Assembly: GCA_030704615.1 (NCBI GenBank)
Contig: CM060734.1
Coordinates: 16,244,001 to 16,308,000 of the forward strand
Direction: 5' to 3'
DNA: 64,000 nucleotides
Origin: Takakia lepidozioides
Taxonomy: Eukaryota; Streptophyta; Takakiopsida; Takakiales; Takakiaceae
A program made the translations under genes and the position numbers. How positions within the stretch are numbered: position 1 is the first letter of the stretch; each line of letters opens with the position of its first letter. This document shows positions 21,831-30,785 of this stretch, one piece after another. Under the pieces are notes generated by a model, which searched no databases, was not told the DNA's origin, and was given only the letters and a program-made list of their open reading frames with translations.

Positions 21831-22512
21831 CTTGTGCTGACTCGTGGAGGCACTGGTGGACTGCCTAAGGACTGGCATGTGGTCTGGAAGGCCGAATTTT
21901 GAAGCTCGTGGAGGGCGGTTTGAGGAGTATCTTCATGATATTCCCATGGTCATGCAAGTGAGGATAGAGAGGAGAGGCAGAGTGTTGGGATGAGAGCATG
22001 CTGGGGTTAGGCATTGCTTTAGCTTCTCTTCCTCGTAGTTTCCACCCTCTCATTAGGCCAAGACCTTTCCGTAGGTGGAGGCAAGAGTCAGTCCGGGTTT
22101 GGGCTGGGGTGTCCTTGCAGGAGCAACACCGTGGAGTTGTTTTTGGTGTGGGGGAGTTGTGTCGTTCTGATTTCTTGTGTTTGGATCCCCTCCATACCTG
22201 CATGCTTGACTGTGCGCCATGCTAGTTTTGTGTGGGCGCTTGTTTTTATAGGTGATTGGTCCGGATTTGATCACCGGCCAGTCCTAGAGCATGCTGTCGA
22301 TGGTGAGGCTGGGGTGATGACCAGCCAGACCATCATTGTTTCTCCTGTGGTGAGGTTGGAGGTGATGACCAGCCAACCATAGGAGTGCTTGTGGTGGATG
22401 CAGGTACAGGTGTAGGCTATGTTAGGAACTTAGTATTCCAAACCATAAGCCGCAACAGGTTCTCTACCCGGTTACCTTGTGAAGAGGGGGTTAGGGACAT
22501 GTTCATGACCGG

Positions 22513-23672
22513 TTGAGTGTCAACACGGAGGTGCCACTAGTTGCTGGGGACAGTGCCGGTTCGAGCACTAGCGATACTAGTGGGTACACGAGACGAGGTG
22601 TGCGGTTTAGGCCACCTTCACCTCCTGTGTCTTCCACGGAAGTTTCTGATTCGGATTGTGAATCAGGAGGGCTCATACCGGCGGTGCAAGTTGTTTCTTT
22701 GCCATTGTTGTGGGACACAATGGAGGAGATGTATGGAGCTACCAAGGGGCCACGAAGGTACTCTGGGGCGGTGGGCACCATCGAGTTGGATGATTTTATC
22801 CAAGAGTTTGATAGTTGGTGTGATTTGCAGCAAATGCGCAATCCACAACTATTTACGCCTTTCATGGCATGGAAGGGGCTGTTTCAGCACCTTGAGGGGC
22901 CGCCTATGGATGATTACCATGAGTTCAGGCGGGGGCATGAGGTTGAGATCGAGGAGTGGAGGATGTACTGGTCACCCGACTATGTCTCCATCACTAGGGG
23001 CACTAGAGCCACGAGGGCAGTGGCTACACCTGCCGCTGCACCGGCAGCTTCAGCAAGTAGCAGTGGGACTGGTGGTACAGTAGCTACGACATCCACCCAA
23101 GCCACTACCGCACCAGCACTAGCACCCGTGCCTGCCTTCAACCCTGTTGTGGAGTTCTTCGAAGAGTTGAGAGGGAACTACCAAGGGGTGAGGACAGAGA
23201 AGTTGCGGAGCTTGCAAGAGTTCCAACGGAAGCCGACCGAGAGCTTGAGAGAGGCTTTCACTCGCATGAGGCGCTTGATAAATGTAACCCAAGGGGTTAC
23301 GGAAGCTCAGGCAGTCCAATTCTGGTATGGGATATTGGACAAGGAGCTGAGGAGAAGGGTGCGGGATGCAACTCTCCTACAAGCGGCCCAACCCACCTTA
23401 GCAAATGTGTTTTTGCTGGCAGAGCGGATAGAGCTCAACATGGTGGAGGAACGAGTGGTCATGGTGGGATTTGCTAAGGAGACACCACGGGGTAGTGGTG
23501 CTCCTAGCCAACCACTACCTCAACGTGCTCAAGGCAACAAGGGGGCTCAGGTGAAGCTCAGGGAAGGGCAGAGAGGACCTCAGATGCAGGGGTCTCTCCC
23601 TTCATTTGCTGGCCAACAACGGGCGGATGTGGTGTGCTGGACATGTGGAGGACCCCATGTCAAGAAGATTGT
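22513..23672 (+). CDS. Gag (capsid part) of the 12-kb element
   Basis: The first long frame after the leader. Residues 1-70 are Ser/Thr-rich. Residues about 70-150 contain IELDDFIQEFDSW and WKGLFQHLEGPPMDDYHEFR. An Ala/Thr linker follows. Residues about 205-320 (VVEFFEELRGNYQG, FQRKPTESLREAFTRMRRLI, RRRVRDATLL) have the look of a retrotransposon Gag capsid domain. At about residue 371 a zinc knuckle begins (CWTCGGPH) and then the frame is lost near 23,666. The nominal ORF runs on to 24,027, but residues after the knuckle are off-frame. The start codon is not confirmed: 22,513 is not preceded by any visible signal, and Met codons within the first 100 residues are alternatives. Confidence 0.75.
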
Positions 23673-23951
23673 CCAGAGGGAGGCAAAGGGTCGGCACATG
23701 CACAGCCTGCACAGTTACAGTGTGGGCATTGTGGCAAACACGGGCATGGAGAGGCTCAGTGTTATGGTTTGCATCCTGAGTTGCGCCCAGGCCAGTTCCA
23801 AGGGAACAATGGTGGCCGGGGGCGAGGTGGAGCAGCCCAGAGAGGACGAGGTGGCCAGCCACGAGGTGCAGGCCAAGGGCAAGCTCAACGTGGCCAAGGA
23901 CGCGGAGGTCAGGGTGTTGACCAAGGCATGGCCAACCGCTTCAGCAGCTAG
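23667..23951 (+). CDS. Nucleocapsid part of Gag, next frame
   Basis: One base behind the Gag frame. It completes the first knuckle (..KKDC) and encodes a second CCHC knuckle, CGHCGKHGHGEAQC, then a Gly/Arg/Gln-rich RNA-binding tail (RGRGGAAQRGRGGQ). It stops at 23,949-23,951. The next frame, again -1, continues a helical segment QQLEQRLAAMATAQ. Either single-base deletions or -1 frameshifting could explain the steps. No canonical slippery heptamer was found at the knuckle. Confidence 0.7.
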   Translation, partial: DCPEGGKGSAHAQPAQLQCGHCGKHGHGEAQCYGLHPELRPGQFQGNNGGRGRGGAAQRGRGGQPRGAGQGQAQRGQGRGGQGVDQGMANRFSS

Positions 23952-23968
23952 AGCAGAGGCTCGCTGCC

Positions 23969-25072
23969 ATGGCTACAGCTCAGGTGGTACCGGCTCTAAG
24001 GCCGGATGGTCCACCTCCTGCTCCTGAGGGAGGAGATATGGGAGGCATGGGATTCATGTGTGGAGCAGCACTACCACTAGTGCAGGTGGAGTCTGCTGCA
24101 GCCGTGACTCGAGGAGCAGCACGAGTTCCTGAGCCACGAGGTGCAGAGGTGGAGTTGGATCCACAGCGTGGGGAGGCAAGCCGTCAGGCTAGGCTTCCTC
24201 AGTCATTCACATTGGCGGAGACAGTGTCGACGCCATCCATGGCACCTAGTTCTCGCCCGACTGTTACCGAGGCGGAGGTCACTATGCCATTGGGGAGAGC
24301 TACACGGGTAGCACCACTACCTAGTGTTGCCAAGGCTACGGCAGCTAGTGTGCTGCTAGGAGCGGCCACATCTGTGTGCCAGGCTCCATTGTTCTCGGCT
24401 ACCATGATTGCGACGCCGGGGGTAAGACCAGCTGAGGTGTTCAGGCTGGCAGCTACACTCTGTGAGAGTGGGGAGGTTACTTCATCTTCTGCGGAGATAG
24501 TGGGAGGTGTAGTGCCGGAGGGATCCTCGGATTTGAGGGTCAAGACTGCCACGGCGGCGCCATGGCAAGCTGCAGCTGCCAGGTTGATGGAGCTGCCAGC
24601 TAGGCCAGCCATTGAGCGCGCCATGGTGACACCTGGAGTTGTCATGTTAGACAACCAGGATGGCATTTTCTGTTTGAGTGGACCGGCAGGCAAGAGGTAC
24701 CGGCCACTGCGAGTCTTGTTGGACTCGGGAGCTCAGCCACTGATGCTGGGCAGAGCTGCTATTGCAGGCTTGGGCCTCACGGAGGCGGATATGGAGCCTT
24801 GTCCTTTCCAGATACAGACGTCTCTGGGAGGATCGGAGCAGGCTCGGGGCATGACACGGCATGAGTTGGCTATCAGACTACGGCCGGATCACCCTACAGA
24901 TGGCTCAGTGATGCGAGCCAAGGCCATTGTGACAGACGCAGTCTCATACGATGTCCTGGTTGGTGGGGCAGTGTTGTACCCCATGGGCTTCACCCTGGAT
25001 TTTGGGAGGAGTCAGCTTCCTATAGGCCTGCATGGCAGTCAGGGGAGGGCCGGCGTGTGCAGCTCCCTGTGA
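23969..25072 (+). CDS. Linker and retropepsin-type aspartic protease
   Basis: 367 codons. The first 240 residues are a low-complexity Ala/Val/Thr/Ser-rich linker of unknown role. From about residue 245 the retroviral protease appears: RPLRVLLDSGAQPLMLGR holds the DSG active site, and later VSYDVLVGGAVLY matches the usual hydrophobic-Gly strand. It acts as a dimer to cut the polyprotein. The frame slips by one base in a TTTT run near 25,006; the -1 frame continues directly into the methyltransferase ORF. Confidence 0.75.
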   Translation: MATAQVVPALRPDGPPPAPEGGDMGGMGFMCGAALPLVQVESAAAVTRGAARVPEPRGAEVELDPQRGEASRQARLPQSFTLAETVSTPSMAPSSRPTVTEAEVTMPLGRATRVAPLPSVAKATAASVLLGAATSVCQAPLFSATMIATPGVRPAEVFRLAATLCESGEVTSSSAEIVGGVVPEGSSDLRVKTATAAPWQAAAARLMELPARPAIERAMVTPGVVMLDNQDGIFCLSGPAGKRYRPLRVLLDSGAQPLMLGRAAIAGLGLTEADMEPCPFQIQTSLGGSEQARGMTRHELAIRLRPDHPTDGSVMRAKAIVTDAVSYDVLVGGAVLYPMGFTLDFGRSQLPIGLHGSQGRAGVCSSL

Positions 25073-26613
25073 CGTTCATAGGAGGAGTTGCGGTTGCCCA
25101 GCGAGGCAAGATGCCGACACTAGCAGCATTCACAGCGGCAGTGAATTGGCCTAGAGAGTTGCTTGAGGGCAATGCTCATTCAGAGGATGTACCACCTTCG
25201 GGAGAGCAGGATGACATGTATGGTATGGCGGAGTTGCCTACCATGGTTGCTCAGACTCCATTGTGGGGCACGAGCAAGGATTTGCAGCGGGATGCTGATC
25301 GACGGGTGCAACAAGCCTGGGTGGAGGCTTTTGTACCGTCAGGAGAGGAGGAGAGTGTGGGGATTGCACCAGGACCACCTCAATTGTCTCCATTGGACAC
25401 CACACCTATTGTGTGGCAGTCTCCGGATGAAGGCATTTGTCTTCTGGACTTGTTTGGCGGGATCAGCACCGGATTGGCTGCTGTGTTACAGGCAGGTGTA
25501 CGAGTTCGGCGTTACCTGTATGTGGAGAGGGATGAGACTGCACGACGCGTTTCACTTCGCCATGTTGCTCAGTTGGTGCAGCGGTACCCTGAGTTGTTGT
25601 CGGTGTCTGCAATTCGTGGATATCAGCAGGCCTTGCCAGCAGACATTTCGTTGCTGGGGGCGCAGGATTTGGAGCGGGTTGGCTCCATTGATCTGGTAGT
25701 GGCAGGTTGGCCCTGCCAAGGGCATTCATCAGCCGGGCATGGCAATGGATTGCGAGACTCGAGGTCGGGTCTGTTTTGGGAGATGGTGCGGGTTTTGCGC
25801 CACTTGCAGCTTCATCAAGCTGTATCTCCAGCATACATCTTGGAGAATGTGCCACTGATGGGCAATTCTCGGGCCAGGGTGATGGCCAGTGTGCATCAAG
25901 TCCGGTCGTGGCTTGGGTCAGCAGTGTTGCTAGATGCAGCTACAGTGGGGTCACGGGCTCATCGTCCACGGCTATGGTGGACTAACATGATGCCACCCGC
26001 ACTGCTCAAGCGTGCATTTGATGGGGTGCAGCGGCCAGCACATCTCACAGTGGATAACATTCTGGACACAGGGAGGCAGTCTCAACGTGTGAGACACGAT
26101 GACCGTTCGCCTTTGGCAGTGGTCAACAAGGTGGGTCAACCACGAGCAGCATTACCTACACTGCTCAGCTTCCCAGGATCGCATGCTTTCCGGGATAGTG
26201 GACCTGGCCTCCTGTGGGATGCTCAGTTGCAGCAGTTAGTGGAGCCTAATGCTGACGAGCGTGAGCGGGCAATGGGTTTTACCACTGGTACCACGGCGGT
26301 GTCGTCTCTTTCTGAGGCATCACGTCGTCAAGTGTTGGGGCAAGCAATGGATCTCAATTGCTTGACCTGGATTATCAGCTTGGCTCTAGCTGAGCAACGC
26401 AGAGTGCGGAATACACTTCCCTCAATGGTCTCTCTGCCTACCGAGACGGTACAGGCAGTGAGTGGGGGCGAGCATGTGAGGACCACGGGGTGCATGCATC
26501 CATGGCACACGTGGGAGGTGCTCGAGGTTCAGAGAGAGTTGGCAGCCAAGGCGGCTGTGATGGATGAGGTTGGGGATTCTTCTCAGTTGAGGAGGTCCTC
26601 AAGGATGAGATGA
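25057..26613 (+). CDS. C5-cytosine DNA methyltransferase domain carried by the retrotransposon
   Basis: 518 codons lying between protease and RT. Motif order is that of C5 methyltransferases: motif I LLDLFGGISTGL (about residue 129, cofactor binding); motif IV VVAGWPCQGHSSAG (about 213-226, catalytic Cys in PCQ); motif VI ILENVPLM (about 262); motif VIII HRPRLWW (about 301); motif IX/X ERAMGF and RRQVLGQAMDLNCL (about 404-437). The expected reaction is SAM-dependent 5-methylcytosine formation in DNA. All key residues are present, so it may be active. PCQ suggests the Dcm/DNMT1-like style rather than the DNMT3/DRM PCN type. The first codon is GTG and the frame is open upstream, so it is probably cut from a polyprotein. 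C5 methyltransferases inside retrotransposons are, to my recollection, known from dinoflagellates and Klebsormidium. Confidence 0.9.
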   Translation: MQLPVTFIGGVAVAQRGKMPTLAAFTAAVNWPRELLEGNAHSEDVPPSGEQDDMYGMAELPTMVAQTPLWGTSKDLQRDADRRVQQAWVEAFVPSGEEESVGIAPGPPQLSPLDTTPIVWQSPDEGICLLDLFGGISTGLAAVLQAGVRVRRYLYVERDETARRVSLRHVAQLVQRYPELLSVSAIRGYQQALPADISLLGAQDLERVGSIDLVVAGWPCQGHSSAGHGNGLRDSRSGLFWEMVRVLRHLQLHQAVSPAYILENVPLMGNSRARVMASVHQVRSWLGSAVLLDAATVGSRAHRPRLWWTNMMPPALLKRAFDGVQRPAHLTVDNILDTGRQSQRVRHDDRSPLAVVNKVGQPRAALPTLLSFPGSHAFRDSGPGLLWDAQLQQLVEPNADERERAMGFTTGTTAVSSLSEASRRQVLGQAMDLNCLTWIISLALAEQRRVRNTLPSMVSLPTETVQAVSGGEHVRTTGCMHPWHTWEVLEVQRELAAKAAVMDEVGDSSQLRRSSRMR

Positions 26614-26840
26614 TGGGGCAGGATGATGCCTTGTCATTGACTGAGCAGGTAGGGAGTACTGCTCAAGAGGTTGCAGCATAGCAACCACGGGACGCGTCCT
26701 CTACCTCTAAGCCCACTGGACTTAAGGTTGTAGTTACGGAGGACAATTGGGAGCCTGACATTGGACCCATTGTCACCGGAGGAGAGAGACGACGTATACG
26801 GCGGTTCCTGAGGGCTTACAGGAATTGCTTTGCCTTCAGT

Positions 26841-29816
26841 TTGAAGGACTTGGGAGCACTGAAGGGTCAAGAGATCCGTATTGAGTTGGCCACTGACACG
26901 CCAATCTTTCGGAGACCCTATAGATACAGTGACATGGAGAGGTCTTTGATTCAGATGAGGACTCAAGATCTCTGGGAGGCAGGTTTGGTGGAGCTCTCTG
27001 GTGGAGAGTATGCTTCAGCCACAGTGATGCCAGCCAAGAAGGATGTCTATGGCAATTGGACGGAGAGACGTATGTGCGGTGATTACCGGCCTGTAAATCG
27101 TCAGACCAAGTCCGATAAGTATGCCATGCCAACACCAGAGGAGATCTTTGATGCCATCGGGCATGCTAAGGCCTTTAGCACTTTGGATTTACGATCCGGA
27201 TATCACCAGTTGCCAATCAAGGAGGCGGACAAGCAGAAGACGGCATTCTGGGGGATCAATGAGCACGGCAAGGATTGCCTATATCAGTGGCGGTTCTTAC
27301 CATTTGGGCTTAAGAATGCTCCTGCAGAGTTTCAGAGAGTCATGGATAGGATTCTAGCAGGGGTGGACTTTGCTCGGTGCTACATAGATGACATCATCAT
27401 CTTTAGTGTTACGATGGAGGAGCATGAGAGACACCTTCAGGTGGTATTGGAGCGCTTGAGAGCGCACGGATTGAAGTTGCATCCGGGGAAGTGCAAGTTT
27501 TTCCACAACCAGATTGAGTATCTGGGTCACATGATATATCCTGGAGGATTGGGGGTACAGCAGACTAAGGTAGAGGCCATTGCACAAATTCCACGCCCCA
27601 CGGATGTGAGCCGAGTTCGAGCTTTCATGGGGTTGGCAAACTATTATAGACGGTTTGTCAAGGGATTTAGTACCATTGCAAAGGCTCTAACCAAGCTGAC
27701 CAAGGTGGACCAGGAGTGGCAGTGGGAAGATGAGCAGGAACGAGCTTTTCAAGAGCTCAAGGCGAGGTTGACCTCGGCGCCTATCTTGAGACGACCTATC
27801 AGGGGGCGTCCCTTTCAGCTGCATACGGATTGGAGCATGCTGGGGCTTGGAGCGGTGCTCACACAGGTGGATGATGAGGGAAGAGAGTTCGTAGTGGCTT
27901 ACGCTAGCCGCTCGAACAACGCTGCAGAGGCTAAGTACAGCTCATATGAGGGAGAGTGCTTAGCTGCAGTGTGGGCCGTGGCACACTTCAGGTGCTATCT
28001 ATACGGCAATCTTTTCACCCTTGTCACGGATCACCAGCCACTCAAGTGGTTGATGGAGTCAGACAAGCTTACAGGGAAGCTTGCACGGTGGGCACTTATA
28101 CTCCAGGAGTATGACTTTCAGGTTGTGCATCGACCGGGTTTGGTCAATCGGGATGCGGATGGATTGAGTCGCAATCCATGCATGAGCCAGCAGGATGACA
28201 CTGGAGCTCGGTGGCATGGTGAGACGGACGAGGAGATGGTGCCGGGATGGCACGCATCTGCATTTTTGTGTATCTTGGCATCGGGAGGTCAGATTGGACC
28301 TACAACAGGGATGACTGTAGACGGAGTGTCTGAGGACCCTGAGGCTAGTGATGAGCTAGGTGGTGCCAGAGATATACATGAGGATTCGGCTGTGTTGGAC
28401 TACCTCCGCACGGGAGACACGGCAGCCATTGTGACTGCCAGGGAGAGGGATCGGATCCTGCAACGAGCCAAGAGGTTCAAGTGGGAGGGGATACACCTAC
28501 TTCGAGTGTGGGAGGATGGTCGGGTGAGGATTGTGCCTCACCCCACACAGCGTGCACGGTTAGTGCGGCATGCCCATGAGGAGTTGGGGCATTTTGGAGT
28601 GCGACGCACTCACAGTTTACTGCAGGGGCAGTATTGGTGGCGTGGTATGCATACAGAGGTGCAACAGTTTGTGGCTAGGTGCATGGTGTGTGACAGGGTG
28701 CGTGCTTCATTCAACGCCCCTACACCACAGTTGCATCCTTTACCTATCATGGGATTGGGCTACAGGTGGAGTCTTGACTTCGCAGGACCGTTGCCACTGA
28801 CTATGCGCCACCACAGATATGTGTTGGTGATGGTGGAGCACTTCTCCAAGTGGATTGAGTTGGTTCCATTGCCTGACAAGGCTAGTGAGGGGGCTGCGTA
28901 TGCATTCTTGGATCGTGTGCTTAGCCGATTTGGTGCTCCAGCTGAGGTACTCACGGACCAAGGGAGAGAGTTCTTGGGGGAGTTTCAGGCTTTGTGTGAT
29001 AAAGCCTTGATAGACCACCGCACCACTTCTCGGGATCATCCTGAGGCCGATGGCTTAGCAGAGAGAGTTGTTCAGACGGTGAAGAGGGGTTTGCGCAAGT
29101 ATGGCTTGCAGAAGGGACACCTAGGAGATTGGGATCTTCAGGTTCCTTGGTTAGCCATGGGCTACAGGTTCAGCAAACAAGCATCACTTGCCTCCTTCTC
29201 ACCATATTTCCTTCTCTTTGGCCGAGAGCCGGATTTGCCTGCAGCCATTCGTAGGGACACTGCTCAAGTCCTTAACCTTGACGATCCGGACGTGTGGGTA
29301 CGTGCATGTGATCAGCGTGCAGAGTTGTTCAAGAAAGTCATGCCCATGGCTTTTGAGAACCTTGCCATTGCACAGCACCGTGATACGTTGAGGTATGCCA
29401 CTATACGTGGTGGAGGATATCGTCCTGGGGTTCGGAGGTTTAGCCCTGGTGACTATGTTTATTTGCAGCAGACTGCTCCTACGACTCTGGATGTTACTGC
29501 AGGGCGTGTTATTCTGAGGGTTCGAGAGGTGTTGCCCTCAGGGGTCCTGATCTTAGAGGGTCGGGATGGCATGACTTGGAAAGACCATGTGCGTAATTGT
29601 GCGCCATGTCACCTTCCCAATGTCGATGGCAGAGTTGACCCAAACTTGGCAGTGGTACCTGCAGGTTTGAGGTGCATGCTCTGTGGGTCTGCCAAAGGGG
29701 CAGCCACCATGCTGGTGTGTGATCGGTGCTCAAGGGGTTGGCATATGGGATGCTTGACACCACCTCTTGAGAAGGTGCCTGACGGAGATTGGTTGTGTCC
29801 ACACTGCTTGGGATAG
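26841..29816 (+). CDS. RT-RNase H-integrase polyprotein with C-terminal PHD finger
   Basis: 991 codons, uninterrupted; the same frame is open back to a TAG at 26,679-26,681. RT: CGDYRPVNRQT, FSTLDLRSGYHQL, FLPFGLKNAPAEFQ and CYIDDIIIFS (YIDD near residue 180). RNase H: HTDWSMLGLGAVL (about 328) and TDHQPLKWL. Integrase: HHCC zinc domain (HAHEELGHF ... CMVCDR, about 577-617), DDE core with SLDFAG (about 645), TDQGREF (about 705) and GLAERVVQ with the Glu near 739. PHD finger at about 944-989: CMLCG, LVCDRCSRGWHMGCL, WLCPHC, fitting C4-H-C3. Gene order RT-RH-INT is Ty3/gypsy type. A PHD in place of a chromodomain suggests histone-tail-guided integration (inference). Catalytic residues are intact. 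Confidence 0.95.
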   Translation: MKDLGALKGQEIRIELATDTPIFRRPYRYSDMERSLIQMRTQDLWEAGLVELSGGEYASATVMPAKKDVYGNWTERRMCGDYRPVNRQTKSDKYAMPTPEEIFDAIGHAKAFSTLDLRSGYHQLPIKEADKQKTAFWGINEHGKDCLYQWRFLPFGLKNAPAEFQRVMDRILAGVDFARCYIDDIIIFSVTMEEHERHLQVVLERLRAHGLKLHPGKCKFFHNQIEYLGHMIYPGGLGVQQTKVEAIAQIPRPTDVSRVRAFMGLANYYRRFVKGFSTIAKALTKLTKVDQEWQWEDEQERAFQELKARLTSAPILRRPIRGRPFQLHTDWSMLGLGAVLTQVDDEGREFVVAYASRSNNAAEAKYSSYEGECLAAVWAVAHFRCYLYGNLFTLVTDHQPLKWLMESDKLTGKLARWALILQEYDFQVVHRPGLVNRDADGLSRNPCMSQQDDTGARWHGETDEEMVPGWHASAFLCILASGGQIGPTTGMTVDGVSEDPEASDELGGARDIHEDSAVLDYLRTGDTAAIVTARERDRILQRAKRFKWEGIHLLRVWEDGRVRIVPHPTQRARLVRHAHEELGHFGVRRTHSLLQGQYWWRGMHTEVQQFVARCMVCDRVRASFNAPTPQLHPLPIMGLGYRWSLDFAGPLPLTMRHHRYVLVMVEHFSKWIELVPLPDKASEGAAYAFLDRVLSRFGAPAEVLTDQGREFLGEFQALCDKALIDHRTTSRDHPEADGLAERVVQTVKRGLRKYGLQKGHLGDWDLQVPWLAMGYRFSKQASLASFSPYFLLFGREPDLPAAIRRDTAQVLNLDDPDVWVRACDQRAELFKKVMPMAFENLAIAQHRDTLRYATIRGGGYRPGVRRFSPGDYVYLQQTAPTTLDVTAGRVILRVREVLPSGVLILEGRDGMTWKDHVRNCAPCHLPNVDGRVDPNLAVVPAGLRCMLCGSAKGAATMLVCDRCSRGWHMGCLTPPLEKVPDGDWLCPHCLG

Positions 29817-30061
29817 TGGCAGTGGACATGACTGGAGGCAGCTAACAAGACATGGGAGGCCAAGCTCATAGGAGTCAATACATAAGATCCCAAGCTCAAG
29901 TTCACGGTTGCAAGACGGCGACTAACGATGGGGCAACTCTTGCACCCGGCCTCTTGATCTATCGAGTTTGAGTGTAGTAGGGATAGTGGTGGAGGACTTA
30001 GTGAGGCTATGGTCACTATCACATCTTGTGGCTACCTGGACTTAGAGGGACCTAAGCACCA

Positions 30062-30074
30062 GCTAGGGGGGCGA
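30062..30074 (+). promoter_or_regulatory. Putative polypurine tract
   Basis: GCTAGGGGGGCGA precedes A1. The same tract precedes segment A in the diverged copy (its complement is at 32,327-32,340). Plus-strand priming here would define a repeat running A-GC-B rather than B-A. Confidence 0.6.
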
Positions 30075-30263
30075 TTGTGTGGACTAGTGACTGCCATAGT
30101 GGGCAGCGTAGTGGCAGCCTAGTGACTGACTAGTTGTAGCCTAGTGGTTGGACTAGTGGCTGGACTAGTGGTAGACTAGTGGTATACTAGTGTGTGGTGT
30201 GCACATGTGTTGTGTGGTTTTGGACAGCGATGTAGTTGTGTAGCGATATGTATGCGCACGACA
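30075..30263 (+). repeat. Terminal repeat segment A1
   Basis: 189 bp from TTGTGTGGACTAG to GCGCACGACA; it matches A2 (30,593-30,781) without a difference that I can see. It is separated from B2 by GC, making the 10-bp palindrome GACAGCTGTC at 30,260-30,269. It is rich in short ACTAGTG repeats. Confidence 0.9.
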
Positions 30264-30265
30264 GC

Positions 30266-30592
30266 TGTCAAGTTATTTTACCACTAGTGTGAAACTAGCT
30301 AGGAAATAGCTATCTTTTACATATTGACATTTGGGATTGGCCCAAGTGTCAATCCAGGGGTCAAGGCAGATTTAGGCCCTGGAGTGGTTATCTTCACGGC
30401 AAGCGCGGGAGGCTCATCTTTCTCGAGTTGAGCCTCACCGCGCCTAGCTATGGCGCCGTAGTGTGGATTCCCCATGGCGTGGGGTGCACTTGGCTTGACT
30501 TGTATTTGAGTGATGAGGTTATATATGCATGAGTTTATGCTTCAGCTTTGTGAGCTCGCATGAGCTCGTGCTTGTATTCTTCTTCTTTATCA
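30266..30592 (+). repeat. Terminal repeat segment B2
   Basis: A direct repeat of B1, 15 bp longer because of a 13-bp segment near 30,382-30,394 and an extra AT. It ends in TTTATCA like B1, but continues into A2. Confidence 0.9.
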
Positions 30593-30781
30593 TTGTGTGG
30601 ACTAGTGACTGCCATAGTGGGCAGCGTAGTGGCAGCCTAGTGACTGACTAGTTGTAGCCTAGTGGTTGGACTAGTGGCTGGACTAGTGGTAGACTAGTGG
30701 TATACTAGTGTGTGGTGTGCACATGTGTTGTGTGGTTTTGGACAGCGATGTAGTTGTGTAGCGATATGTATGCGCACGACA
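30593..30781 (+). repeat. Terminal repeat segment A2
   Basis: Second copy of A, forming the right end of the insertion. It ends GCGCACGACA and is followed by GAAC, the target duplication. Confidence 0.9.
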
Positions 30782-30785
30782 GAAC

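Larger units (their letters stand above)
18705..30781 (+). mobile_element. 12-kb Ty3/gypsy-type retrotransposon with DNA methyltransferase and PHD finger
   Basis: Coding order is Gag, nucleocapsid, protease, C5-DNA methyltransferase, RT, RNase H, integrase, PHD finger. The repeat order is B1 (18,705-19,016), internal, polypurine tract, A1 (30,075-30,263), GC, B2 (30,266-30,592), A2 (30,593-30,781). The outermost bases TGTC...GACA form a short inverted repeat and are bordered by GAAC duplications. A1 and A2 look identical by eye. B1 and B2 differ by a 13-bp and a 2-bp indel, so the insertion is recent. The leader is unusually long (about 3.5 kb) and contains a G-rich minisatellite. The upstream reading frames change by -1 four times. 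The element interrupts a MULE transposase gene. Confidence 0.9.

Noticed and set aside
20528-21878. Long minus-strand ORFs (144-292 codons) rich in Pro, His, Ser, Thr, Gln and Val
   Set aside because: They coincide with the GGCTGTGA minisatellite, repeat its period, overlap in several frames and have no domain; they are products of repeat composition.
23660-23672. Programmed -1 frameshift at the zinc knuckle
   Set aside because: No X-XXY-YYZ heptamer and no obvious downstream stem; a one-base deletion explains it equally well.
30075-30781. A-B-A as a plain 707-bp 3' LTR with a truncated 5' LTR
   Set aside because: The left edge at 18,705 coincides with a target duplication and with the A/B boundary, and a second subfamily has the same outer edge; random 5' truncation does not predict this.
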